NCBI RefSeq assembly: GCF_000308575.1
Contig: NZ_BAFZ01000165.1
Coordinates: 119,932 to 183,931 of the forward strand
Length of the DNA: 64,000 nucleotides
From: Nocardia exalbida NBRC 100660
GTDB taxonomy: Bacteria; Actinomycetota; Actinomycetes; Mycobacteriales; Mycobacteriaceae
Reading direction: 5' to 3'
Below are positions 16,253-24,691 of the stretch, one piece after another. A program made the translations under genes and the position numbers. The stretch's first letter is position 1. The number at the start of each line of letters is the position of its first letter. The notes under the pieces are model-generated. The model saw only the letters and a program-made list of their open reading frames with translations, ran no database searches and was not told where the DNA came from.

Positions 16253-17368
16253 ATGACCAGATTCGCGCATTATGTCGGCACCCTGCCTGCCGAACTGATG
16301 ACGGGTGATCGTGCCGTCATGCAATGGTTTGCCGACCACAGCGAGGGAAGGCCGGTCACGGCGGTGCCTTGCGACCTCGATCCGGATTGGATCTTCGACT
16401 ACCTTCGTACGCGCAAGCAGCACGCCGACGTCTTCGAGATCGTGCGGGCGGGCGAGTACACCGACTACAGCGATTTCCCCAGCTACGGTGTGCGGCCCGG
16501 GTGCACGCTGGAGCCGCGGCACGTCTCGATGGACCGCGTCGAGCGCATCGGCCAGGTCGTGGAGGCTTTCGAGGCGCTGCGCGGCGAGCGGCCCGAGCTG
16601 GCCGGGACGAAAGTGCAGATAAGTCAGCCGAACCCGCTGGACCTCGCGATGTTCGTCTTCGCGGGTGCCGCGGTCTCCGCTGGGCTCCCGGTCGGGCCTG
16701 CGGTGCGTGGTTCCGGGTTCGTGGTCGGTGCGCTGCGGCAGCTACCGGTGTTCACCGAAGCCGTCTTGCAGGAGATGACCCAGGTCGTCGAGCGGTACGG
16801 CGACCGCGTCGTCTTTCAGGTGGAGTCGCCCATCGCGCTGCTGAGCATGGTCAAAGCCGAGCAACTACGTTCGCAATGGGCGCTGGCGCCGCTCGTCGCG
16901 CGACAGCTCGCCGGTTTTCTCGGGCGGGTGCGCGAGGTCGGAGCGGAAGCGATCGTGCACCTGTGCTACGGCGACTATCAGCACAAGAGTCTGCTGACTC
17001 CGCGCAGTCTCACCCCGGCGGTGAAGTTGCTGCGCCGTACCGCACGGTTGCTGAACAAACAGGGGACGCCACTACCCCCGGTGCACATCCCGTGCGCTTA
17101 CGGTGCCGAACCGGCACCGCTGGACCCGCGGTTCTACGCACCGCTGCGCAAGCTCGACGCCGAGTGGAGAGTGATCGCCGGTGTCGTCTCCCCGGACTCC
17201 CGCGAGGACAGCGCCCGCGCGCTCGCTCTCTTCGAAGAGGCGGCCGGACGCGCGGCCTACGGTGTTGCCACCGCCTGCGGCCTCGGCAGATGCACCGTCG
17301 ACGACGCCGGACAGGCGGTCGCTACCACGGTCTCGTTGACCGGCGTCGGTGACGAACGCCAACCGTAA
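16253..17368 (+). CDS. MetE-like (cobalamin-independent methionine synthase C-terminal fold) protein
   Basis: 371 aa, about the size of the MetE catalytic barrel alone. The pair H236-x-C238 in IVHLCYGDY matches the zinc-binding HxC of MetE (THMCYxEF), and C342 in TACGLGR matches the third zinc Cys (DCGLKTR). The block QISQPNPLDLAMF and a mid-protein QVESP also fit UROD/MetE barrels. The 5-methyl-tetrahydrofolate-binding N-terminal domain of MetE is missing, so a corrinoid or other methyl donor, or another thiol alkylation, is likely. The ATG at 16253 begins just before the first conserved block. A P450 follows 337 bp downstream in the same direction. The exact reaction is unknown. Confidence 0.75.
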   Translation: MTRFAHYVGTLPAELMTGDRAVMQWFADHSEGRPVTAVPCDLDPDWIFDYLRTRKQHADVFEIVRAGEYTDYSDFPSYGVRPGCTLEPRHVSMDRVERIGQVVEAFEALRGERPELAGTKVQISQPNPLDLAMFVFAGAAVSAGLPVGPAVRGSGFVVGALRQLPVFTEAVLQEMTQVVERYGDRVVFQVESPIALLSMVKAEQLRSQWALAPLVARQLAGFLGRVREVGAEAIVHLCYGDYQHKSLLTPRSLTPAVKLLRRTARLLNKQGTPLPPVHIPCAYGAEPAPLDPRFYAPLRKLDAEWRVIAGVVSPDSREDSARALALFEEAAGRAAYGVATACGLGRCTVDDAGQAVATTVSLTGVGDERQP

Positions 17369-17705
17369 TCCGCCCGGCGGTAGCCGGCGGCCGGTGACCG
17401 CGGGCGGCGTGCCACGTCCTCCGCGCGTCGAGGACGAACTCGGGCAGGCCCGCGACCACCGTGCGCTCGGATGCCGACCAGCGTCTCCGCCGAGGTATCG
17501 CTGTCGGAACCGTCGAATTGCGTTGTCGCGAACCCGCTCTCACGTGTTCGCCGGTGCCGCCTTCGTCGGCGCCACGACCGGAGCGTTGCTATGTTGCTAG
17601 CGTAGGCGGGTCGCCGAGCTCTGGACAACAGGTCTCGGCAGGCACGTGCACCCGCTCACTGACCACGATCGTCGAATTGCTGTTCCATAACCTGGAGTCA
17701 CGTTC
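17369..17705. other. Gap of 337 bp upstream of the P450
   Basis: No credible gene. The last 20 bases hold GGAG at a good distance from the TTG start of the P450. I see no clear operator or terminator. Confidence 0.4.
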
Positions 17706-18998
17706 TTGACCACACCACAGTCCCCGATGGCCGCGCCGCACCCCACTGGAACCGGAGCGTGCCCCGTCCAGCACGGATCCCCCACGGACACGGACGCGCC
17801 GCGCGTCGAGCTGTTCACCAAGGAGTTCGTCGCGGACCCGCATCTCGCGTACCGGGAGATGCGCCGTAAGCACGGCTCGCTGGTCCCGATCGAGTTGGCG
17901 CCCGGTGTGCCTGCCACCCTGGTGATCGGCTACCAGACGGCGGTGCGCATCCTCAGCGATCCCGACCATTTCCCCGCCGATCCCCGCACGTGGCAGAAGA
18001 CCATCCCCTCGGACTCGCCCGTGCGGCCGATGATGGAGTGGTATCCGGCCGCGCGGTACAGCACCGGCCTCGCGCATGACCGCTATCGGCATGCCTCCGT
18101 CGACGCCATCGACGGGATCGATTTGTTCGACGTGCCGACTACGGTCGAGAAGCTCGCTGTCCCGCTGATCAATTCCTTCTGCGAAGCCGGGTTCGCCGAC
18201 CTGGTGACCCAGTACGCGTTTCCGCTCGTTCTCGACGTCCTCAACGAGATGGTCGGTTGCCCGGCCGAGATCGGCGAGCGGGTCGCGACCGGCATGGCCG
18301 CCCGCTTCGACACCGTCCGGGGCCCCGAGGGCATGAAAATGGTCAAGGAAGCGTTGATGCAGCTCATCCGGCTCAAGCGCCGGGAACCCGGCGACGACGT
18401 CACCTCACGGCTGGCGCACCACACGACCGACCTCGACGACATCGAGATCTTCGCCCAGCTCATGAGCTTCTACGGTGCCGGTTTCGAAGCGCAGCGCAAT
18501 CTGATCACCAACGCGGTACTGCTGATGATCACCGACGACCGGTTCCGCTTCGGCGACGTCCTCGGACGCAACCTGTCCACCACCGACGCTCTCGACGAGG
18601 TCTTGTTCAACGACCCGCCGATGGCGAACTTCTGCACGACGTATCCGCGGCAGCCGATCATGGTCGACGGTGTTTGGCTGCCCGCGGATCAGCCGGTCGT
18701 CATCAGCCTCGCGGGCTGCAACAACGACCCGGAGATCCGCGGGACCGACGAACCCGGCGGCAGCCGGATCGGCAACCGCTCCCATCTGGCATGGAGCGCG
18801 GGCCCGCACGCCTGCCCGGCCAAATCCGTCGCGTACATGACAGTGCAGAACGCCATCGATCAGCTGTTCGACGCCCTGCCCGAAATCCAATTGGCCAGGC
18901 CCAAGAACGAACTGCAATGGCGGCCGGGCCCGTTCCACCGGGCTCTGACGGCTTTGCCGGTCGCATTCCCCAAGTCCGCGCCGGTGCGCATCGGGTAG
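17706..18998 (+). CDS. Cytochrome P450 with atypical ExxR and I-helix
   Basis: 430 aa, soluble bacterial P450 length. The haem loop HLAWSAGPHACPAKS places the thiolate at C370, but the usual FxxGxxxCxG reads WxxGxxxCxA. The K-helix ExxR is E298-V-L-F301, so the Arg is absent. The I-helix AGxxT is A258-G-F-E-A262, so the oxygen-activating Thr is absent. P450s without ExxR are known (for example the CYP157 family of Streptomyces) but are rare. The start is a TTG with GGAG 8 bp upstream; an ATG at 17727 is possible. The MetE-like gene upstream may share its pathway. Activity could be unusual, such as peroxygenase, dehydration or a structural role. Confidence 0.88.
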   Translation: MTTPQSPMAAPHPTGTGACPVQHGSPTDTDAPRVELFTKEFVADPHLAYREMRRKHGSLVPIELAPGVPATLVIGYQTAVRILSDPDHFPADPRTWQKTIPSDSPVRPMMEWYPAARYSTGLAHDRYRHASVDAIDGIDLFDVPTTVEKLAVPLINSFCEAGFADLVTQYAFPLVLDVLNEMVGCPAEIGERVATGMAARFDTVRGPEGMKMVKEALMQLIRLKRREPGDDVTSRLAHHTTDLDDIEIFAQLMSFYGAGFEAQRNLITNAVLLMITDDRFRFGDVLGRNLSTTDALDEVLFNDPPMANFCTTYPRQPIMVDGVWLPADQPVVISLAGCNNDPEIRGTDEPGGSRIGNRSHLAWSAGPHACPAKSVAYMTVQNAIDQLFDALPEIQLARPKNELQWRPGPFHRALTALPVAFPKSAPVRIG

Positions 18999-19166
18999 GA
19001 CGGGTCACGGCCGGCCACCGAACGCCGACCCCACCTGAGATGACAACGATGTGCCCGGGCTGTTCCTGGTCCATACTGGTGCGGCGACGGAAGCGGTCGA
19101 CGATACACCGGGTGCGGACGTCGGTGTGGATGTTCGTCGGCACAGGGGCGGGACGGTGCGCCAGCG

Positions 19167-20600
19167 ATGGTCAGCGGAATGGGCGGCAGCGAGTTGTACG
19201 CTCGCGTGCGGGACGAGGAATCCGCGTCGTTCCGTTCGGCAGGCGGTAACGCCGTCCGATTCGTGGCCTCGATAGCGGCCTTGGTCGTGGTGTGGGCGCG
19301 TGGGCCGCAGTTGCTGGCGCTCTGGGTCCCCGTAGTGGAGTTGTCGACATGGCGGCAGCTGGTGTTGTTTCCGCTGGCGGTGCTGGGGGTGGGGGCGTTC
19401 GCCGCCGGCGCGGAGACCGTCACCGACGCATCGCAAGGGCTGCGGGCCAGATCCATCCGGCGGCGTGTGGACCGCGATCCCGATCAGATCGCGATGCTGG
19501 TCCCGCCGCTGGAGACGCACCGGGCCACGGTGCAGCGGATCCGCGGCCACGGGCGGGCAACGGTGCGGCGCCTGCTCTGGATCGCGGTACCGGTCGCGCT
19601 GGGCATCGGGGTACTGGCGGCCGGGGTGACGGTCGAGGACCCCGACGGGACGCGGCGTCCCGCGCCGGAACTGGAGCCTGCCGTCCTCGGCCTGGCGTTC
19701 CTGTCGGCGGCGGTGCTGCTGGTGTCGGTGGTGCTGCGGTGGCGGCGGTGGAGTGCGAGCCGCGCGGTCGAGAAGTGGTCCCAGGACCCCGCCTACAGCG
19801 CCAGGATCAGCCGGGTCGGCCCGGATCCCACGTCGTCCCCGGCCGCGGATATCCCGGCGCTCACCGTGAAGTTCATCGCCCCGCCGCGGCGTCAGGGAAG
19901 CCTTCGGCAGGTCTCGACGCAGTCCAACGTGATCGGCGCGAAGCCGGTCCGGATCGCCTATCTCCGCCTGTTCGACAATCGAGCGCGCGCACGCGAGTTC
20001 CTGCGTGGCGCGTGGCGCGAGTTCGGGTATGTGCATCTCCTGCGCAGCGCCGCGTCGGTGAGCCCGCAAGAGGTTCGGAAAGTGCGCAGGGACAACGCCT
20101 TCCGTACCATGTTCGTAGCATCACCGCGCATGCTGCGCGAGGAACTGGCGAAATTCTCGGCCGAACCGTTGCCGCCGGGGCGCAGGCGTTTGCTAGGGGT
20201 GACCGATCTGGCGGTCCGGGTCCGCGATCCCGCGGGCAGCTACCCTGTGCGTCCGATCCTCTGTCACGTCAGCTTCTGGCAGGCGGCGGTGGACATGCTG
20301 TTGTCCCGGGTCGACTACGTCGTGCTGGATCTGGCCGGGTATGTGCCCGCCAACGCGGGAACACGCTTCGAATTGCAACGCGTGATCGACCGCTTTCCCA
20401 TCGCCGAGGTCATCTTCATCTGCGACAGTCAGAGCGATCGGGCATTCCTGAAGGCGCAGGTGCTGTATCACTGGTCGCGGATGGGCAGCGGATCACCGAA
20501 TTCCGGCGCGACTCCGCGAACCGCTCGCATCGCTGTGACCGACGGTCATCGGGCCACTACCCGGTATCTGATGGCAGATCTACAGGTTCGCCGTGGATGA
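19167..20600 (+). CDS. Four-helix membrane protein with soluble C-terminal domain
   Basis: 477 aa. Four membrane helices lie in the first 200 residues (FVASIAALVVVWARG, LVLFPLAVLGVGAFAAGAE, LLWIAVPVALGIGVLAAGV, LGLAFLSAAVLLVSVVL). A soluble region of about 270 residues follows, with two notable blocks: RIAYLRLFDN...FLRGAWREFGYVHLLR and ILCHVSFWQAAVDMLLSRVDYVVLDLAGY...FPIAEVIFICD. The second block has the alternating strand/helix look of a Rossmann- or TIR-like domain, but I cannot assign it to a named family. A SLATT/DUF4231-like gene follows 132 bp downstream in the same direction, which points to a membrane-associated sensing or conflict module. A second ATG at 19179 is an alternative start. 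Confidence 0.65.
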   Translation: MVSGMGGSELYARVRDEESASFRSAGGNAVRFVASIAALVVVWARGPQLLALWVPVVELSTWRQLVLFPLAVLGVGAFAAGAETVTDASQGLRARSIRRRVDRDPDQIAMLVPPLETHRATVQRIRGHGRATVRRLLWIAVPVALGIGVLAAGVTVEDPDGTRRPAPELEPAVLGLAFLSAAVLLVSVVLRWRRWSASRAVEKWSQDPAYSARISRVGPDPTSSPAADIPALTVKFIAPPRRQGSLRQVSTQSNVIGAKPVRIAYLRLFDNRARAREFLRGAWREFGYVHLLRSAASVSPQEVRKVRRDNAFRTMFVASPRMLREELAKFSAEPLPPGRRRLLGVTDLAVRVRDPAGSYPVRPILCHVSFWQAAVDMLLSRVDYVVLDLAGYVPANAGTRFELQRVIDRFPIAEVIFICDSQSDRAFLKAQVLYHWSRMGSGSPNSGATPRTARIAVTDGHRATTRYLMADLQVRRG

Positions 20601-20732
20601 CGCGGCATCGGTCGCGGAACATGGATCCGCAGCTGGGAAAGTTCGCAATTCCCGAGCAGCGCAAATGGATTCGAGCGGCACCGGTTGCCTGTTACGCTTC
20701 GGCCATGTCGGTTCGAACGCGCCTCGCGGCCC

Positions 20733-21608
20733 GTGCGGCACGGTGACGACTACCCCGGGCTGTTCCAGTCCGCGGACTCGGCGTCGCTGTACGGCCAGAA
20801 GTTCTATCTCCGCGCCTACGGAGCTCGGCTCTGGCTGGCGGTGCTGGCGGCGGCGTGCGCGGCGTTCACCGTGCGCGTCGGCTCCGCGCGCACGGATGTA
20901 GCGGCCATCCTGACCGCCATGGCCTTCGTCGGAATCCTCGCCGTCGACGTGGGTGTGCTGCGCGGCCGTCCGGGTAAGTCCTGGTACGAAGGTCGCGCGC
21001 TCGCCGAGTCGGTGAAGACCTTGACCTGGAAGTACGCGGTGCGGGGTGCGCCGTTCGTCGGGACGCTGTCCCCGGCCGAGGCCGATCGGATGCTGATCGA
21101 GCGCATCATGCTGCTACGCCAGGACATCTCGGCGCTCGCCCTGCGGCCGACCACCGCGCCGACCATCACCGACCGCATGCGGCAGTTGCGTTCGGCTCCG
21201 TTCGACGAACGGCGCCGCGTCTATCTGGACGATCGCATCAGGGAACAACAACGGTGGTACGCGGCCAAATCCGGCTACCACCAGCGCAGATCGCAGGTAT
21301 ACGGCACGCTGGCACTCGTTTTCGAGGTGGCGGGTGTGGCCGGCGCGCTGGCGAAGGCGTTCAACGCGGTCGCTTTCGACCTCGCAGGCATTTTCGCGGC
21401 CGCCGTCGCGGGTCTGGCCGCTTGGTCGTCGGCCCGCCAGCACAGCACCGGCGCCGCTGCCTATGCCGTCGCCTCGAACGAACTGAGCATCGTCGCCGAA
21501 GTGCTGGAACAGAACAGCACCGAAGCAGCCTGGGCGGACGCCGTATCCGACGCCGAGGAAGCGATCAGTCGCGAACATACTATGTGGCGAGCTTCGCACG
21601 GCGAATAG
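20733..21608 (+). CDS. DUF4231/SLATT-like membrane protein
   Basis: 291 aa from the chosen GTG; an in-frame TTG at 20685 would add 16 residues. Two membrane helices early (LWLAVLAAACAAFTV and ILTAMAFVGILAVDV) are followed by KSWYEGRALAESVKTLTWKYAVRGAPF. A second helix pair lies near residues 190-230 and a helical tail after it. The WYEGRALAES/TWKYAVRGAPF segment after a 2-TM hairpin is characteristic of DUF4231, a member of the SLATT superfamily. SLATT proteins are predicted pore-forming effectors in nucleotide-signal conflict systems (Burroughs and colleagues). No cyclase or sensor gene is adjacent, so the partner would be the upstream membrane protein. A hairpin terminator follows. Confidence 0.78.
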   Translation: MRHGDDYPGLFQSADSASLYGQKFYLRAYGARLWLAVLAAACAAFTVRVGSARTDVAAILTAMAFVGILAVDVGVLRGRPGKSWYEGRALAESVKTLTWKYAVRGAPFVGTLSPAEADRMLIERIMLLRQDISALALRPTTAPTITDRMRQLRSAPFDERRRVYLDDRIREQQRWYAAKSGYHQRRSQVYGTLALVFEVAGVAGALAKAFNAVAFDLAGIFAAAVAGLAAWSSARQHSTGAAAYAVASNELSIVAEVLEQNSTEAAWADAVSDAEEAISREHTMWRASHGE

Positions 21609-21737
21609 CACCCGCGACCGGCAGCCGTCTTTCATCGGACGTCCGATGGTCCGGCGTGGCTGCCGGATTTGACCGGGGACAGTGCTTATCATGATCACGC
21701 TGTGTGACGTGGCGGCGTTGCACGGCGAACGGGGAAG

Positions 21738-21774
21738 CGGCCCGTCCGGCGGAAGCGTGACGCCGGGCGGGCCG
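21738..21774 (+). terminator. Hairpin terminator after the SLATT-like gene
   Basis: CGGCCCGTCCGGCG (21738-21751) and CGCCGGGCGGGCCG (21761-21774) form a 14-bp stem with one wobble and a 9-nt loop. It lies 130 bp after the SLATT-like stop. There is no long T-run, as is common in actinobacterial terminators. The surrounding gap 21609-21909 holds no other recognised feature. Confidence 0.6.
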
Positions 21775-21909
21775 TTGCATTCGGTCGGTCCGTGCCGGAT
21801 CGTGCGGTCGAATCCAGGAGGCAAGGGGTGAGCTTGCCTGTGCTGCCGCGTTTGTCGCCGGTCGGGGCGGGTAGGCATCGACGAATGGCGTAGGTCAGGA
21901 GGTCGGAGT

Positions 21910-22293
21910 ATGACATCGAACAATGCCGTCGGACAGTTGCGCAGCGTGGTGCTGGACTGCCCCGAACCGCGAAAACTCGCGGGGTTCTACCGGGACCTGC
22001 TCGGGGGAGACCTGCTCGAGGACGATGACGACGACTGGGTGGTGCTGGTCGAGAACTCGGGCAGGCGCATCGCGTTTCAGACGGCGCCGCAGTACAAACC
22101 GCCGCGTTTCCCGGACCCCGAGGCGTCGCAGCAGGTGCATTTCGACGTGTTGGTGGACGACATCGAGCAGGCCGAACCGGCGGCGCTCGCCTTGGGAGCG
22201 ACACTCGTGCAAGGCGAAACCGACGGAGCGTTCCGTGTTTACGCCGACCCGGTGGGGCACACGTTCTGCCTGGTATGGCTCCCGGACGAGTAA
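21910..22293 (+). CDS. Small VOC/glyoxalase-like protein
   Basis: 127 aa, one VOC module pair. Blocks: LRSVVLDCPEPRKLAGFYRDLLGGDLLEDDDDDWVVL, then VHFDVLVDDIEQAEPAALALGATLVQGE, ending VYADPVGHTFCLVWLP. These are typical of the actinobacterial glyoxalase-like family that is used both in enzymes and in drug-binding resistance proteins. Substrate unknown. AGGAGG lies about 8 bp before the ATG. It is followed at once by a strong terminator, so it is a single-gene transcript. Confidence 0.9.
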   Translation: MTSNNAVGQLRSVVLDCPEPRKLAGFYRDLLGGDLLEDDDDDWVVLVENSGRRIAFQTAPQYKPPRFPDPEASQQVHFDVLVDDIEQAEPAALALGATLVQGETDGAFRVYADPVGHTFCLVWLPDE

Positions 22294-22300
22294 AGAGCCG

Positions 22301-22329
22301 GACAGGCCGGGCACCCGACCCGGCCTGTC
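22301..22329 (+). terminator. Perfect 11-bp-stem terminator
   Basis: GACAGGCCGGG and CCCGGCCTGTC pair perfectly around a 7-nt loop, starting 7 bp after the VOC stop, and are followed by ACTTTTGC. This is a convincing intrinsic terminator for the VOC gene. Confidence 0.85.
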
Positions 22330-22425
22330 ACTTTTGCGGCGATCACGCGAAATGCGACGAATGCCCTGCGTGGGGATCGGCCGGGTCGTGGCGGGTGCCT
22401 GCCGATCGACCTCGAACGCCGCCTC

Positions 22426-22866
22426 TCATTCGGGCGGTGGCGGTCGACGGATGTCGTCGGCCACCGATCCGCCCGCGACGTCGGCGGCGACACCGATCTG
22501 CTCCTCGTAGGGAAGGCCGACCGGCACACGGTCGCCGTCGGAGGTGATGTCTTTCAGCCTGTGGTCGTCGTCCTCGAGTCTCCCGCCTGCCTCCGTCTCG
22601 GGGACACGGTTCGGATCGACGTCCGGCTCCTCCTCGGCGAGCCGGTCCCCGATCGGTCGCGGATGAGCTTGCTCCCACGGTGTCACGCCGTACTTCGTGA
22701 CGCCGCTCCAGTGCTCCGGTGGGTCCATTCCGGCCTCCAGCGGGTCGGAATGCAGTCGGTCCTCATCGAGATCCTCGGCGCTGTTGAGCGCCGCCGGATC
22801 GGATTCGACCGAGTCGGGTGCCCCCGTGTCCTGCGGCGGGTCATAGGTCTCGTGCGGTTCGGTCAT
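22426..22866 (-). CDS. DUF5709-like acidic protein
   Basis: 146 aa, strongly acidic and hydrophilic, with no membrane segment. The run PLEAGMDPPEHWSGVTKYGVTPWEQ...GDRLAEEEPDVDPN follows the DUF5709 pattern found in mycobacteria and Nocardia. No function is known for the family. The ATG at 22866 is supported by GGAGG about 7 bp upstream. It lies downstream of no obvious partner; the beta-lactamase-fold gene upstream on the same coordinates side runs in the same direction. Confidence 0.8.
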   Translation of the reverse strand: MTEPHETYDPPQDTGAPDSVESDPAALNSAEDLDEDRLHSDPLEAGMDPPEHWSGVTKYGVTPWEQAHPRPIGDRLAEEEPDVDPNRVPETEAGGRLEDDDHRLKDITSDGDRVPVGLPYEEQIGVAADVAGGSVADDIRRPPPPE

Positions 22867-22992
22867 CTCTGCCTCCTCTCCTGCATTCAGCGACTTCCCG
22901 GAACTGCCGGTAGCAAACCCTCGGAGAGGGGTCCAACAGCGCCCGGCGAGGGGCACACACCCTGGCCGCGGGCTTACGGCGGCGAAGTCGAG

Positions 22993-24591
22993 TCACCTAC
23001 GGGTGAACACGCCGAGGTGTTCGACGTCGTAGTACTCGAGGGTGAGCTTGCCGTCCTCGAAGGTCGCCCGGGAGACCGAGCCGTGGTTGGCGTTTTCGCC
23101 GGCCGGTGTGAAAACGAAAGTGTCACCGTCCCAGTGCTTCAGTGGAAAGGTCATATTGTTCGGGCCCAGGCCGAGGGTCAGGGAATTACCGGTGGCGGCG
23201 ACCGTCGCCGGGCCGTAGTAGGGATTGTCGTAGGTGCCCGTATACGAGGCGGACGGTCGAGCGGGAGCGGGGGCGGCGGGCGGCTGCTTGCCTGCCAGCG
23301 CCCCTGCCGGGGCGCCCAGCGGCTGGAATGCTGTTCGATAGAGCGAGCGCCAGTCCTGCTGGATCTTCCCGAACTGGACCAGGTCGGCGAACTCCGCGTT
23401 CAGCGTTTCCGGCACGCCGATCGGTGCCGCGTTGGTGAGTGTCACGATGCCGACGTCGGCGGAGGGAATCAAGGTGAACGCCGTGCCCGCACCGAGGCCG
23501 AACGCCCCCGAGTGACCGAGTACGACCCGCCCCGAGGGGGAATCGCCGACGTTGAAGCCGAATCCGTAGAACCCGGCGCGCGCGTCGGGCGTCTTCGGCG
23601 GCGCCGACACCGCCTGCGGGGAGATGGCGGGCAGGAGATCCTCCGGTGGCACCAGGACGGAGCCACCCGCGGAGCCGTTCGCGAGCACCATCGTCATCCA
23701 TTTGGCCAGGTCGGCGACCGAGGAACTGACCCCTCCCGCCGGAGACTGAGCGTCCGGCTGACGCTGGGGATTGGCCGGCGCGTACTTCCCGTCGACCAGA
23801 ACGTGCCCCTCGGCCCGGTTCGCGCGAGCCGCGAAGTCGGCGAAGCGGGAGCTGGTCGATGTCATGCCGAGCGGGCGGTAGATCGTCTGTTCGGACAAGG
23901 TCTCCCAGTCGGTTCCCGCCGCCGTGGCCACGGCGACAGCGGCCGCGGTCAGCCCGAAATTCGTGTATTCGTAGGAGTCCCGGAAGGCGCCCAGCGGCAG
24001 CAGCCGGAGCCGGTCGAGAATCTGTCCGCGGTCGTAGCCGAGGTCCTCCAGCAGGTCACCCGCGTGATCGGGCAGTCCGGAGCGGTGCGCGTACAGGTCG
24101 CCGACCGTGACGTGCTCGGTGACGTAGGGATCGGCGAGCGCGAAGGACGGCAGCAGCCGGTGTACCGGAGTGTCCCATTCGACACCCCCCGCGGCGATCC
24201 GGCGAGCCACGACCGTCGCGCCGACCGGCTTGGACAGCGACGCGAGCTGGAAGACCGTATCCGGGTCGACCTTCTCCTCGGTCACGACGTCACGGACGCC
24301 GAAGCCCCTGCTGTACACCACCTTTCCACCGTGCACGACGGCAACCGCCATGCCGGGAATACCCGAAGAGGTGAGCAGGCTCTCCGCGAGGTCGTCCAGT
24401 TCGCCCACGGCATCATCGATCCGTCCGTCCGGTATCGGCACACCGGCGAACCGGTCGGGCAGCACCGTGGAACCGGACGGTGCTCCCGCCTCGGTGGAGT
24501 TGGCCTCGTCGCCGCCACACCCGGTGAGGGCGAGAAGGACGGCCGCCGCCATCGCCGTGGGAACGAGCCATCCGCGCCATCGTGTGCTCAC
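22993..24591 (-). CDS. Lipoprotein serine hydrolase (class C beta-lactamase/PBP fold)
   Basis: 532 aa. The N-terminal lipobox LLALTGC (Cys25) predicts a lipoprotein on the outer face of the cytoplasmic membrane. The three active-site motifs of the penicillin-binding family are present: SLSK (SxxK), YEYTNFG (YxN) and GHSGAFG (HxG replacing KTG). The last 100 residues (YTGTYDNPYYGPATVAATGNSLTLGLG...) form the beta-barrel add-on found in esterase EstB and D-aminopeptidase-like members. It is therefore more likely an esterase or peptidase acting on cell-envelope material than a resistance beta-lactamase. Confidence 0.9.
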   Translation of the reverse strand: MSTRWRGWLVPTAMAAAVLLALTGCGGDEANSTEAGAPSGSTVLPDRFAGVPIPDGRIDDAVGELDDLAESLLTSSGIPGMAVAVVHGGKVVYSRGFGVRDVVTEEKVDPDTVFQLASLSKPVGATVVARRIAAGGVEWDTPVHRLLPSFALADPYVTEHVTVGDLYAHRSGLPDHAGDLLEDLGYDRGQILDRLRLLPLGAFRDSYEYTNFGLTAAAVAVATAAGTDWETLSEQTIYRPLGMTSTSSRFADFAARANRAEGHVLVDGKYAPANPQRQPDAQSPAGGVSSSVADLAKWMTMVLANGSAGGSVLVPPEDLLPAISPQAVSAPPKTPDARAGFYGFGFNVGDSPSGRVVLGHSGAFGLGAGTAFTLIPSADVGIVTLTNAAPIGVPETLNAEFADLVQFGKIQQDWRSLYRTAFQPLGAPAGALAGKQPPAAPAPARPSASYTGTYDNPYYGPATVAATGNSLTLGLGPNNMTFPLKHWDGDTFVFTPAGENANHGSVSRATFEDGKLTLEYYDVEHLGVFTRR

Positions 24592-24691
24592 CGGTCGCCT
24601 CCTGGCTGCCGTAGCGACAAAAGACCAGATAAAGGCTAGTTGAGTAGAGATAGCTGCGTGGCGTGTTCTGCCGTCAGGTCCGGCCGCTGAC

